DNA of 29,533 nucleotides from a virus, in IMG/VR virus record IMGVR_UViG_3300031565_000248, positions 1-29,533 of that record, one strand, 5' to 3'. Below are positions 6,560 to 13,984 of this stretch, piece by piece. Numbering within the stretch: the first letter of the stretch is position 1; each line of letters opens with the position of its first letter. The translations under genes and the position numbers were made by a program. Under the pieces are notes generated by a model. The model did no database searches. It was not told the DNA's origin and was given only the letters and a program-made list of their open reading frames with translations.

Positions 6560-7270
6560 TCAAATCCAGCGGTCGTTCCATGAAACCGATATTGAACTTA
6601 TTGACGGAACAACCGCCACTGACACCCCAGGCGCAAGTTTATAGTCAGCATCACCCGTAAGAGTCGCCATGGCGTTTATAGAGCCTATTTTAGCAGTCTG
6701 TGTATCGGTATCAATCACAAGCAAGGCACCAGCAGAAATATATCCAGTATAAGCCAGTACAGATGCACCCACAGAAATTGATGGACTTGTCATAGGTCCG
6801 GGAATCTCAATCAGTATTGGGCATTCGAACGTGCCATTGTTTACGATATTTCCAGCTCCAGTCAATGAATATTCCGTAACACTTCTCCAAAATGGGTCAG
6901 CTTTGAATTGTGCTCTAACTTCAATATGATGAGGATTTTCAGTTATTTCAGGTTTACCAGTTAATCTTACAAGAGCATATATGGTCGGCTGGCATTCATA
7001 AGTTAATTCCTGTTGAATACGGCAATCATTTAATTGGTCTTTTAAAACGTCAACAACCGCATATTTATCATCATCGTCTTCCAACTCAATTATGCCGTGC
7101 AATAAAAAATCAACCATACCAAGGTCTGTACCGAAGTCAACATCGCCGTCAGCTGCTTCTACTTCTTCGTATGAATCTCTGGTTTCAGGCATAAGCGACA
7201 ATATTGTTTCGCGTGAAGCAATTATACTAAATGGACTTATGATACCATCTTCCTGAATTAAAATAGCCAT
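6560..7270 (-). CDS. Distal-tail-like structural protein (paralogue 2)
   Basis: The frame is open from 7330, overlapping the previous gene, but that start has no ribosome binding site. ATG 7270, preceded by GGTGATTGC, gives 236 residues beginning MAILIQEDGIISPF. The C-terminal half aligns by eye with the C-terminal half of the preceding gene: LTGxGxxxNxG, then a strand segment ending in ISAGxxLVIDT, then a W-x-D-R-W-[IL] terminus. This is the galectin-like domain layout of Dit-type and related tail proteins. It probably forms part of the tail-tip hub below the tape measure. Confidence 0.7.
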   Translation of the reverse strand: MAILIQEDGIISPFSIIASRETILSLMPETRDSYEEVEAADGDVDFGTDLGMVDFLLHGIIELEDDDDKYAVVDVLKDQLNDCRIQQELTYECQPTIYALVRLTGKPEITENPHHIEVRAQFKADPFWRSVTEYSLTGAGNIVNNGTFECPILIEIPGPMTSPSISVGASVLAYTGYISAGALLVIDTDTQTAKIGSINAMATLTGDADYKLAPGVSVAVVPSISSISVSWNDRWI

Positions 7271-7313
7271 GCAATCACCAAGCTTTCCTGATATATGACT
7301 TTTACGAATGTAA

Positions 7314-8210
7314 TTACAACCAGCGGTCATACCATTTGAAAGTGACCTGACTGCTTGCCGTTACAACGGTATTACCTGGTTGTAACATAAGTGGCATTTC
7401 ACCTGTAAAATTATCAATTACATTTACTCCGTCCAACTCAACAGTCATAGCTTCAGTATCAATGACAAGTGTTTGACCTGCTGATATAGTGCCATCATAA
7501 GACAATGTATAGGCGCCTATTACTATAGATGGGTCGGTTATGGCGCCGGATATTTCTATAATCATGCCAGTCTCTAAATTCCCCGAATTGGTCAATGTAC
7601 CGTTGCCGGTAAGCGTATTTTCCACCGAACTTACCGCTGCAGGATTTGCCATTTTAAAAGGTATAGTAAAGTCCATCCAGTCGGAATACTGAGTCAAGTC
7701 GATTTTGCCTGCATATTTCACTTCATATGCCTTATCTTCGTCATCCTGGAATATAAGCTTCTTTGTCCCTGCGACGGGGTTGAGGTATCTTGCAATAGTC
7801 CGTTTCAATTGTTCTTTCTGCAAGGGAGTAAGCCCGTCATCAGTAGCAACATGGAGTTCTAAGAGCCTACTTGAAAGTTTTGTATCGAATAGAAGTTCTC
7901 CATGTCTTCCAGGGGCGTTATCGACATACTCCTTTACTGAAGGCTGTTCTTTTCGACTATCGCCCAAAACAAGGACACCCAATGGCTCCATCCGACCTGC
8001 AGTTGTAATAATGAAATAAGAGTCAGCGGGATATTCTGTGGGCGTGCCAACGGTATCAACACCTATGCCAGAATCGGAAGTGGATAGGCTGGCTATCAAG
8101 GATATTAATTCCGCCCCATGTCCAGCATTCGATACCTCGACTATGAAATAGGTAGCGGAATTATAGTTCACGGCAGAATTGTACGAAAAACCACTGTTAT
8201 AATTGGTCAT
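7314..8210 (-). CDS. Distal tail (Dit-like) protein (paralogue 1)
   Basis: A 298-residue protein starting at ATG 8210. Its ribosome binding site lies inside the end of the recombinase gene, whose stop is only six bases upstream. The N-terminal part has the compact strand-rich character of distal tail proteins. The C-terminal domain ends F-K-W-Y-D-R-W-L and is clearly paralogous to the next gene. In siphoviruses such proteins form the hexameric ring joining the tail tube to the tip protein. Position immediately before a second copy and the tail-tip protein supports this. Normally it would follow the tape measure gene directly; here about 5.8 kb of lysis, fibre and recombinase genes intervene. 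Confidence 0.75.
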   Translation of the reverse strand: MTNYNSGFSYNSAVNYNSATYFIVEVSNAGHGAELISLIASLSTSDSGIGVDTVGTPTEYPADSYFIITTAGRMEPLGVLVLGDSRKEQPSVKEYVDNAPGRHGELLFDTKLSSRLLELHVATDDGLTPLQKEQLKRTIARYLNPVAGTKKLIFQDDEDKAYEVKYAGKIDLTQYSDWMDFTIPFKMANPAAVSSVENTLTGNGTLTNSGNLETGMIIEISGAITDPSIVIGAYTLSYDGTISAGQTLVIDTEAMTVELDGVNVIDNFTGEMPLMLQPGNTVVTASSQVTFKWYDRWL

Positions 8211-8216
8211 AATCCA

Positions 8217-9116
8217 TCACCGTCCCTTTAATGCATTGTCCAACTGGTCTATTTTATCCTGTACATCGTTGATGTTTTGATGTGCGTATATTTGTGTTGT
8301 GGCAATACTGGCATGCCGTAGAACATTTTGTATTACATCCAAAGGCGCACCTTTTTTAAGCAGAGACATTGCGCGTCCATGTCTAAATATATGAGGATGA
8401 ACATTTTTAATTATGCCGGATCTCACTCCTGCGTTTTTTACGTAACATTGTATAGCTTTCTTACTCCACCTGTTATGCTGCCTAGAAAGAAATAAGGCAG
8501 GAATATCATCCTTTCTTGGAGCTAGATACTCCTTAATCTTCTCAGAAGCAAACTCAGAAAATATGCAAACTCCTTCTTTATCTCCTTTGCCTAAAACTTT
8601 AAACCGCCTCGTTGTGAAGTCTAACGATGCCTTATTTAATTGATAGAGCTCCGATAATCTGCACCCACTCGAAAAAAGTAAACTTGTCAATGCCAAACCT
8701 CTTTTATCACCTTTTACAAAATCATAAATCGCCTGTATTTCATCATCAGTAAGAAAATCCCTTATCTTTGTCCGTACTTTGATGGGGTCTACTTTGTCCA
8801 AGGGATTTTTCATATCAAGATACTCTTTTTTAATCATTGCTTTAAAAAATGAATTAAGAGCCACATATTTTCTGTCCAAAGCTGCATCACCATTTTTACG
8901 TTCTTTTGTACAATAATCAAAGAAATCTTCAATATCAATATGACTTGTTTGTTCTAGTGGTTTATCTTTAATATATCTTAAGTATAAAGGAATATCACCT
9001 TTGCAAAATGCCTCAATTGACCTGTCTGTCAAACCTTTATTTCTACATATAGTTTCATATCTAGAAAGATGTTTAAGGTTATCTTTGTTACATTCCTCTA
9101 ATTTACATAGTTCCAT
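8217..9116 (-). CDS. Tyrosine recombinase (XerC/D / phage integrase family)
   Basis: A 299-residue protein with AAGGAAGTGAG before ATG 9116. Residues about 25-105 form the SAM-like N-terminal core-binding domain. The catalytic domain shows R153 (SGCRLSEL), K177 (GKGDKE), H242-x-x-R245 (HIFRHGR), H268 (RHAS) and the nucleophile Y277 (QIYAH), a complete active set. Such enzymes integrate, excise or invert DNA at short core sites. Its location is unusual: it lies within the tail operon, same strand, six bases before the distal tail gene, instead of next to an attachment site. It could act on tail or fibre segments or be the prophage integrase relocated by rearrangement. The role is inference. 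Confidence 0.9.
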   Translation of the reverse strand: MELCKLEECNKDNLKHLSRYETICRNKGLTDRSIEAFCKGDIPLYLRYIKDKPLEQTSHIDIEDFFDYCTKERKNGDAALDRKYVALNSFFKAMIKKEYLDMKNPLDKVDPIKVRTKIRDFLTDDEIQAIYDFVKGDKRGLALTSLLFSSGCRLSELYQLNKASLDFTTRRFKVLGKGDKEGVCIFSEFASEKIKEYLAPRKDDIPALFLSRQHNRWSKKAIQCYVKNAGVRSGIIKNVHPHIFRHGRAMSLLKKGAPLDVIQNVLRHASIATTQIYAHQNINDVQDKIDQLDNALKGR

Positions 9117-9189
9117 GTTGTCTCACTTCCTTCTGTCTTAAATAAAAGAGGACTCACTTCTCAGCAAACCCTCAGCATAATTATTTTGA

Positions 9190-9381
9190 CTAATCTTCTG
9201 GTACTTCCGGTACCGGATTCATCAATCCCAACAATTCATCTGCGTCTGCTTCATCTAATGTCCCTGCCACATAGTGCATATCAATCAGTATGCCGAGCAA
9301 GTTTGCATCAATCGACTTATCCGCTATGGCCTGTGCGTAAGCTTGTTTCCGTGTAGCATTATTAATAATTGCCATAAACAT
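9190..9381 (-). CDS. Small tail-associated (XkdX-like position) protein
   Basis: A 63-residue protein with AGGAGG six bases before ATG 9381. It is acidic at its C-terminus, has a short helical body (KQAYAQAIADKSIDANLLGILID) and resembles in size and position the small proteins that follow fibre genes in many Firmicute prophages. It starts 10 bases after the fibre gene stop, so it is co-translated. Function is unknown, possibly fibre assembly. About 73 bases separate it from the recombinase and include a weak hairpin followed by TTTTATTT on the minus strand. Confidence 0.6.
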   Translation of the reverse strand: MFMAIINNATRKQAYAQAIADKSIDANLLGILIDMHYVAGTLDEADADELLGLMNPVPEVPED

Positions 9382-9391
9382 AATTTACCTC

Positions 9392-11599
9392 CTATGCTTC
9401 GAGTGCTGTTATACGAGCATCGAATAAAATATTTTGAGCATTCTGATATGACATAAAACTTGATAGTTCTTTCGAAGTAATTGAAGCCATCTCCGCTGTA
9501 GAATCTCCTTGTGCTGCTCTGTTTATTGGATACGAATAGGTAGTATCTCCGATAGTTGTTTCAGCCCAATCATACAGATATATCACCTCGAACATATAAT
9601 CATCCAGCGTAGAATCTCCAATTACCGTAATTGTAGTTGTGTCATTTGTGCTTGGAGTGATGCTCTCATAAGTCATACTTCCATCATCATTTTCCGTAAT
9701 CATCTTCACCGATTTCACACTAACGATGTCTTTCCATCCTGACGGTATAGTGATAACTCCGCTTACTGGTTTTGCATAGAACCTAGGTGCTGGCTCCCAT
9801 ATTAGCGAACCACTCGGCTCTGCCACTAATTGTCCCATACCCTCGATATATGTCACAATAGGCGTTGCCAACTGATAATTTAGCGTAACTGAAAAATTAC
9901 TTGGCGTTTGCCAATATCCCAAAGTTTGTCCAGATGCAACTACAAAATATATATATCCACTATATGCGTAATAATTACCAATTTGTGCGACATCATCTCT
10001 ATCTGCAAGATTTATTTCTTTTGCACCATTATACACATTTATGCATCCATCTATAGCGGTACTTATAGCCGAACCACTCAATCCCGCCAATACCCCATAT
10101 ATAATATCTACATTTACAGGGACAGTAGATACTCCCTCAATTTTCGCACCTTCTAAGACGTAATCTCCACTATTCCTCTGCGTCTTTATCCTAGCAACGA
10201 AGTCAACTTCATCTTTGACGTCGCCCACAGAGGTGTAGCCATTAGTTGACGGGGGGATATAGGCTTCTGTGTCTGTGTAGGCTTCGTAGGTTGTGGCTGA
10301 TGAGCCTAGTTCTAGTTGAATTTCATTATCTAATATAGTATATCCCAATATATTAAAAGTAATATATGCGGTGTCTGGAGATATCACTAAAGTGGCTTCT
10401 GTTAGATTAAGGTTCCCAATATGTGTTGCACCTAAAAAATTGTTAGCTATCCCAAAATTAAAGCGATACTTATCTCCTGTACTTACAGGCAACCCCGATA
10501 TTCTCATATTACCAGGGTGTACAAACGTTTTGTTTTTACTTCTTACAGCAGTAGCAGAAACCTGTTTAGCTCCCGTAGAACCAGAATAGCTTCCTGATTC
10601 CAATTCGCCATCAAAAAAGTTTATGCCATGTGAAGTACACCTACCACCGCCACTAAATGTGGATTTAGTGCCGGATGTTCTGTAGTGGTATCTGTTCATT
10701 AAAACGGTTAAGCCTTCAGCATATTCTGCGGAGGTAATTTCCTGAATGAAGAACTGGTAGTATTCGGTATAGCCATTGCCCTCATGAGTAACATATAATC
10801 TTGGAGTTTTGCCAGTCAAATCAGATGCTTGTACAATAACGCCTATACGTTTATTATCTACCGCATTTAGACTTGTGAATAACTTTATATTAGCAGGAGC
10901 ACTTGTGTCATACAACATACAAGTATATCCAGATGTTTGAGCATTATTTGTAGCTGCTATGCCCTGAATAGTAAGCAAATAGTTTTTAGTCACATCTAAA
11001 ATTGTTGATACATCTCTATATCCAACAGCACCTGTTGCACCGGTAAGTCTATACCTACTTGACACTATACTATGACCAGCAGAATTCCATCCATCAAGTG
11101 AAGTTGCCCATGTCTCAGGAGCAAGTTGGTTCTTTGTGTTGCCGCTTAGAGTGACGTCAAATTGACCTTTAAGGGCGATACCATCTGGGTCATACGAGAT
11201 TATGGATTGGGTGACGGTTTCGGGAGTGGAATAGGAGGCTACAATAGAACCTATAGTATACGTGACGTCCGCAGTAAATACATCGGTAATAATTGCCGCT
11301 GGGCTGACAATTATGGCTCCGCCGCCATAGTCGATTGTAAAACCTTCGGTTATTATACCACCGTTTTTCTTTATAACTGGAGCAGGGGAGAGCAGCCAGT
11401 TTCTTTTACCCGCTGCAACTTGATATATACGATATCTATCATCAGCCGAAATATAAACTTCCGTCAGAGCAACGGCTGTTTCGGCGAGCGTCGATATATC
11501 AATAGCTTCCTCAAGCTTTTTAACTGCGCCCATTAAACCAGATATATGCGTAGAACGTATTTCAGAAGTTTGAGGGTCTTGCCAGTTAGTCTTAGCCAT
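9392..11599 (-). CDS. Tail fibre / adsorption structural protein
   Basis: A 735-residue protein starting at ATG 11599. The N-terminus (NWQDP...EIRSTHISGLMGAVKKLEEAID) is a helical segment likely to attach to the tail or to trimerise. The remainder is long, low in Lys and rich in Gly, Ser, Thr, Tyr and short strands, typical of fibre shaft and carbohydrate-binding modules. Around residues 155-300 a strand-rich segment (ENWATSLDGWNSAGHS-like, with repeated short strands) could be a carbohydrate-binding domain. The last 40 residues are helical. Receptor binding is inferred from composition and position; no catalytic motif is visible. Confidence 0.7.
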   Translation of the reverse strand: MAKTNWQDPQTSEIRSTHISGLMGAVKKLEEAIDISTLAETAVALTEVYISADDRYRIYQVAAGKRNWLLSPAPVIKKNGGIITEGFTIDYGGGAIIVSPAAIITDVFTADVTYTIGSIVASYSTPETVTQSIISYDPDGIALKGQFDVTLSGNTKNQLAPETWATSLDGWNSAGHSIVSSRYRLTGATGAVGYRDVSTILDVTKNYLLTIQGIAATNNAQTSGYTCMLYDTSAPANIKLFTSLNAVDNKRIGVIVQASDLTGKTPRLYVTHEGNGYTEYYQFFIQEITSAEYAEGLTVLMNRYHYRTSGTKSTFSGGGRCTSHGINFFDGELESGSYSGSTGAKQVSATAVRSKNKTFVHPGNMRISGLPVSTGDKYRFNFGIANNFLGATHIGNLNLTEATLVISPDTAYITFNILGYTILDNEIQLELGSSATTYEAYTDTEAYIPPSTNGYTSVGDVKDEVDFVARIKTQRNSGDYVLEGAKIEGVSTVPVNVDIIYGVLAGLSGSAISTAIDGCINVYNGAKEINLADRDDVAQIGNYYAYSGYIYFVVASGQTLGYWQTPSNFSVTLNYQLATPIVTYIEGMGQLVAEPSGSLIWEPAPRFYAKPVSGVITIPSGWKDIVSVKSVKMITENDDGSMTYESITPSTNDTTTITVIGDSTLDDYMFEVIYLYDWAETTIGDTTYSYPINRAAQGDSTAEMASITSKELSSFMSYQNAQNILFDARITALEA

Positions 11600-11614
11600 G
11601 AGATTTCACCATCC

Positions 11615-12190
11615 TTAAGATATAGTAACTGTACATGATACAACCCAGGTATCGGGTGAGCTTTTCGTGCCATGTGCCTCTTGCTTTCTGCAAAGATTGT
11701 CACCGGTATCATCAGAAGATGAGACGATGGTGAATTCGTTCCAAGCATAATTGCCGACAGAAGCGCCGAATGTCGCCCTGAAAGTCACGGTTTGATTTAA
11801 TACCTGCGGATACGTCCCATCCATTGCCACATACACCTTATTCGTAGCAGCCTGTAATCCTGTTTGGGAGGCTATAGCTGCAGTTGTACTATCGCCAACA
11901 CCTATGTATGTATTTGCAGCATTAAATGGCGTTTCAGCGGCGCCAACAAGCAAATTGAGCATGGCAGTAATGCCTTCATTTAAAAGGCAATTGCCATCCC
12001 ACTCTTCAATCGCATAAAGGTTTTTTGGGCATGCACTGCCATGATATTTTTCGATTTTCCAATGAGGTTGCCATTTTGCAGTCTCTTTTATGCCAATACC
12101 AGCACTCACAGATATATTTACGTCGCCCTTACCTGTAACTTCAAATGGCGTATTTTTCAAAAGCAGATTAAGAAAACTTTTCAAATCCAT
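11615..12190 (-). CDS. Tail/fibre protein with conserved EEWDGN...LNEGITAML motif
   Basis: A 191-residue protein, ATG 12190 after GGAG. The stretch IEEWDGNCLLNEGITAMLNLLVGA followed by YIGVGDST is characteristic of a class of phage tail-fibre-associated structural proteins, and the C-terminal half is strand-rich (TVTFRATFGASVGNYAWNEF...). It is the first gene after the terminator that closes the lysis cassette and precedes the large fibre gene by 15 bases. It is probably part of the fibre or its baseplate attachment. Confidence 0.65.
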   Translation of the reverse strand: MDLKSFLNLLLKNTPFEVTGKGDVNISVSAGIGIKETAKWQPHWKIEKYHGSACPKNLYAIEEWDGNCLLNEGITAMLNLLVGAAETPFNAANTYIGVGDSTTAAIASQTGLQAATNKVYVAMDGTYPQVLNQTVTFRATFGASVGNYAWNEFTIVSSSDDTGDNLCRKQEAHGTKSSPDTWVVSCTVTIS

Positions 12191-12210
12191 GGAATCAACT
12201 CCAGTCCTGT

Positions 12211-12242
12211 TAAATAGAAAAGCCGTCCCATTACGGAACGGC
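12211..12242 (-). terminator. Terminator closing the lysis cassette
   Basis: Minus-strand GCCGTTCC (12235-12242) pairs with GGGACGGC (12222-12229), with a 5-base loop, followed by TTTTCTATTT. It separates the holin/endolysin genes from the fibre genes that follow on the same strand. I see no convincing promoter between it and ATG 12190. Confidence 0.75.
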
Positions 12243-12269
12243 CTATAATTAGTAATTGAATTTTAGCCT

Positions 12270-12689
12270 TTATTTTTTAATTCCATCTTGGTTAAGCACA
12301 GTTGTTGTACCATCATCATTTTTAATTGCTATACCATACTTACCAGATTCCAAATTGCCAAGCATCACTCGACTATTTATTATGCCGTCATCCAAATAAT
12401 TTTTCGCCAAGTTGTACCATTCCTGCAGTTTTTCCCGAATAGATTCCGGAGTAACAAAAAGGCGCAGCCAAAGGGGTATCAAATTGAAATACAGAGCCTC
12501 AAAAACGGCTTCAAACTTCTTTTTACCTTCCTCGGAGGAAAACACTCTTTCGGCGGTCAACATAAGCGCATACGCCTGTTCGCGGAGCTTAGTCCACTGC
12601 TTTGTGACTATGAGATAGATTTCAAAACCAAGCAGTACCACTGCCAATAATAAAACAAACCAGTTTGCGATTAAAAATTCTTTCATCAT
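12270..12689 (-). CDS. LL-H-type holin with a fused tail-tip motif at its C-terminus
   Basis: A 139-residue protein whose ATG overlaps the endolysin stop. Residues about 5-27 form one transmembrane helix. The following amphipathic part (LREQAYALMLTAERVF...KKKFEAVFEALY...LIPLWLRLFVTPESIREKLQEWYNLAKNYLDDG) fits small Firmicute phage holins of the LL-H family. Residues about 106-138 (SRVMLGNLESGKYGIAIKN...TVLNQDG) are not holin-like. They match residues about 945-977 of the tail-tip protein, and the DNA is also visibly similar to bases around 3460-3550. This looks like a recombination fusion. Its job may be holin or antiholin beside the 13365..13868 gene. Confidence 0.65.
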   Translation of the reverse strand: MMKEFLIANWFVLLLAVVLLGFEIYLIVTKQWTKLREQAYALMLTAERVFSSEEGKKKFEAVFEALYFNLIPLWLRLFVTPESIREKLQEWYNLAKNYLDDGIINSRVMLGNLESGKYGIAIKNDDGTTTVLNQDGIKK

Positions 12690-13378
12690 ACGACCTTCCT
12701 TCCTGTTATTTTTTCATACAGCCTTACCGTGATTACGGCGGCCTGTTCTCGTGTCAATGGTCCTTCTGGATTAAACGTACCATCCGGATTACCGGTTATC
12801 AGCCCCAGGTCCTTTGCGGCCTTAACATACTTAGCTGACCACCTTGATTTCGGAACATCTTTAAACATATTCTCATCCTCCTCGTAGGAAAGGTATGGGC
12901 ATTTTAGCCAGTGAGTCCATGGAGTAGCTCCAGCTCCAAACAAAGGAGTCTGAATAACTCCGTACTTTGTACCATGAGACTCGATAACCTGCCCATTGCC
13001 GATATATACTCCGATATGCCCATCTTTCCATAAACAAATACCCGGCAGGTCGGGATATGTCGGTCCCAAAGTTTCTTTTACAGTCGCGGCATTATACATG
13101 CCATTAGCACTCACGTCAGTCTGTTGAGCATATACAGGATTGTTGCCATTCCACCATAAGTAAGACTTAATCAGTCCCACGCAGTCTGCAACTCTTTTAC
13201 CCATCCAATTCTGACGAATGAAGGATTCATATTGCTTAACATTGCTTGGATACTGTTTCAATTTATCCTGTAGAATTTTCTCTGTAATCGTCAACCCGTA
13301 AGTCCCGTATACGTACCCCCACGCCTCATTCAAAGCCTTTTTACAATGCTCTACCAGTCCAATATTAGATTTGCTCAA
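12686..13378 (-). CDS. Endolysin: NlpC/P60 peptidase with SLH domain
   Basis: A 230-residue lysin. The frame is open from TTG 13399, but TTG 13378 has GGGAGG seven bases upstream and is preferred. The NlpC/P60 fold is marked by C66 (VADCVGLIK), H121 (DGHIGVYIG) and a polar third position near E133-H135. Residues about 172-225 are one S-layer homology domain (FKDVPKSRWSAKYVKAA...LITGNPDGTFNPEGPLTREQAAVI). SLH domains bind pyruvylated secondary cell-wall polymer, so this enzyme should cleave peptidoglycan stem peptides while anchored to that polymer. The gene overlaps the holin by 14 bases and the second holin by 4. The SLH domain indicates a host with an SLH-type S-layer or cellulosome-like surface system. 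Confidence 0.85.
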   Translation of the reverse strand: MSKSNIGLVEHCKKALNEAWGYVYGTYGLTITEKILQDKLKQYPSNVKQYESFIRQNWMGKRVADCVGLIKSYLWWNGNNPVYAQQTDVSANGMYNAATVKETLGPTYPDLPGICLWKDGHIGVYIGNGQVIESHGTKYGVIQTPLFGAGATPWTHWLKCPYLSYEEDENMFKDVPKSRWSAKYVKAAKDLGLITGNPDGTFNPEGPLTREQAAVITVRLYEKITGRKVV

Positions 13379-13868
13379 TGTCCTTCCTCCCTTCGTCAAG
13401 CTTTTCCTCCAGCGCTTCCTTCTCCTTTTTCTTCACCCAGAACAACAGAGGCTGTAAATAGTCAGCCCCGGCTTCAATCAAGTTTTCAATATTTGAAGCG
13501 AACTCCCGGAAGAACAAGAATGAATAGACCACTGTTGCAACAATATTACTTATATATGGAATAGACACGAAGCGCATTGAGAGTCCGGCCAGTATCTGAA
13601 TGACAAGATAAGACACGATTTTAATGCTCGTTTTATGGAACATCGCTTCCGAATTCCAAGCTTTGGCTTTAAATGCCTTGACAATCCCGCCACTCTTTAC
13701 GAATATGGCAAACCATCTTGTAAAGAGATCAAGTACCACGGCCACCCATAAGGCGATAAACCAGACTACGAAGCTTTGTTCCGGAAACATTAGCCAAGTA
13801 ATAATAGCGCTTAATATTGCTATTGCCGGTTTTACTGTGTTGTATATCTTTTCAAAAAGCTCAAACAT
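13365..13868 (-). CDS. Phage holin (TcdE/toxin secretion-lysis type)
   Basis: The frame is open from 13982, but ATG 13868 with GGGGGTG four bases upstream gives the expected 167 residues starting MFELFEKIYNTVKPAIAILSAIITWL. Several hydrophobic helices alternate with basic loops (about residues 13-30, 35-55, 85-105 and 108-125), and the C-terminus is strongly charged and dimorphic (KKKEKEALEEKLDEGRKD). This matches the holin family that includes TcdE and many clostridial prophage holins. It forms membrane lesions that release the endolysin at the end of the lytic cycle. It starts 116 bases after the tape measure stop, past a terminator-like hairpin. Confidence 0.85.
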   Translation of the reverse strand: MFELFEKIYNTVKPAIAILSAIITWLMFPEQSFVVWFIALWVAVVLDLFTRWFAIFVKSGGIVKAFKAKAWNSEAMFHKTSIKIVSYLVIQILAGLSMRFVSIPYISNIVATVVYSFLFFREFASNIENLIEAGADYLQPLLFWVKKKEKEALEEKLDEGRKDIEQI

Positions 13869-13904
13869 CTTGCACCCCCGCGTATTTATTGTAGAATAAA
13901 AGAA

Positions 13905-13948
13905 CCTTCCCTTATTTACCCGCGTAGGTAAGAGGAAGGCAAATAGGA
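13905..13948 (-). terminator. Terminator-like hairpin after the tape measure gene
   Basis: Minus-strand CTTCCTCTTACC pairs imperfectly with GGTAAATAAGGGAAG across a short loop, followed by TTCTTTTATT. It would reduce read-through from tail shaft genes into the lysis cassette. Confidence 0.6.
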
Positions 13949-13984
13949 CCGTTGGTGTTAGCGCACCTCCGGCCTCTTGCACAA

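Noticed and set aside
8217-9116. Recombinase as evidence of an attachment site or prophage end here
   Set aside because: Tail genes continue on both sides on the same strand, and no flanking long direct repeat or tRNA was seen.
9392-11599. Fibre gene as the variable gene of a diversity-generating retroelement
   Set aside because: No reverse transcriptase or template repeat is present in the window, and no C-type lectin signature is clear.
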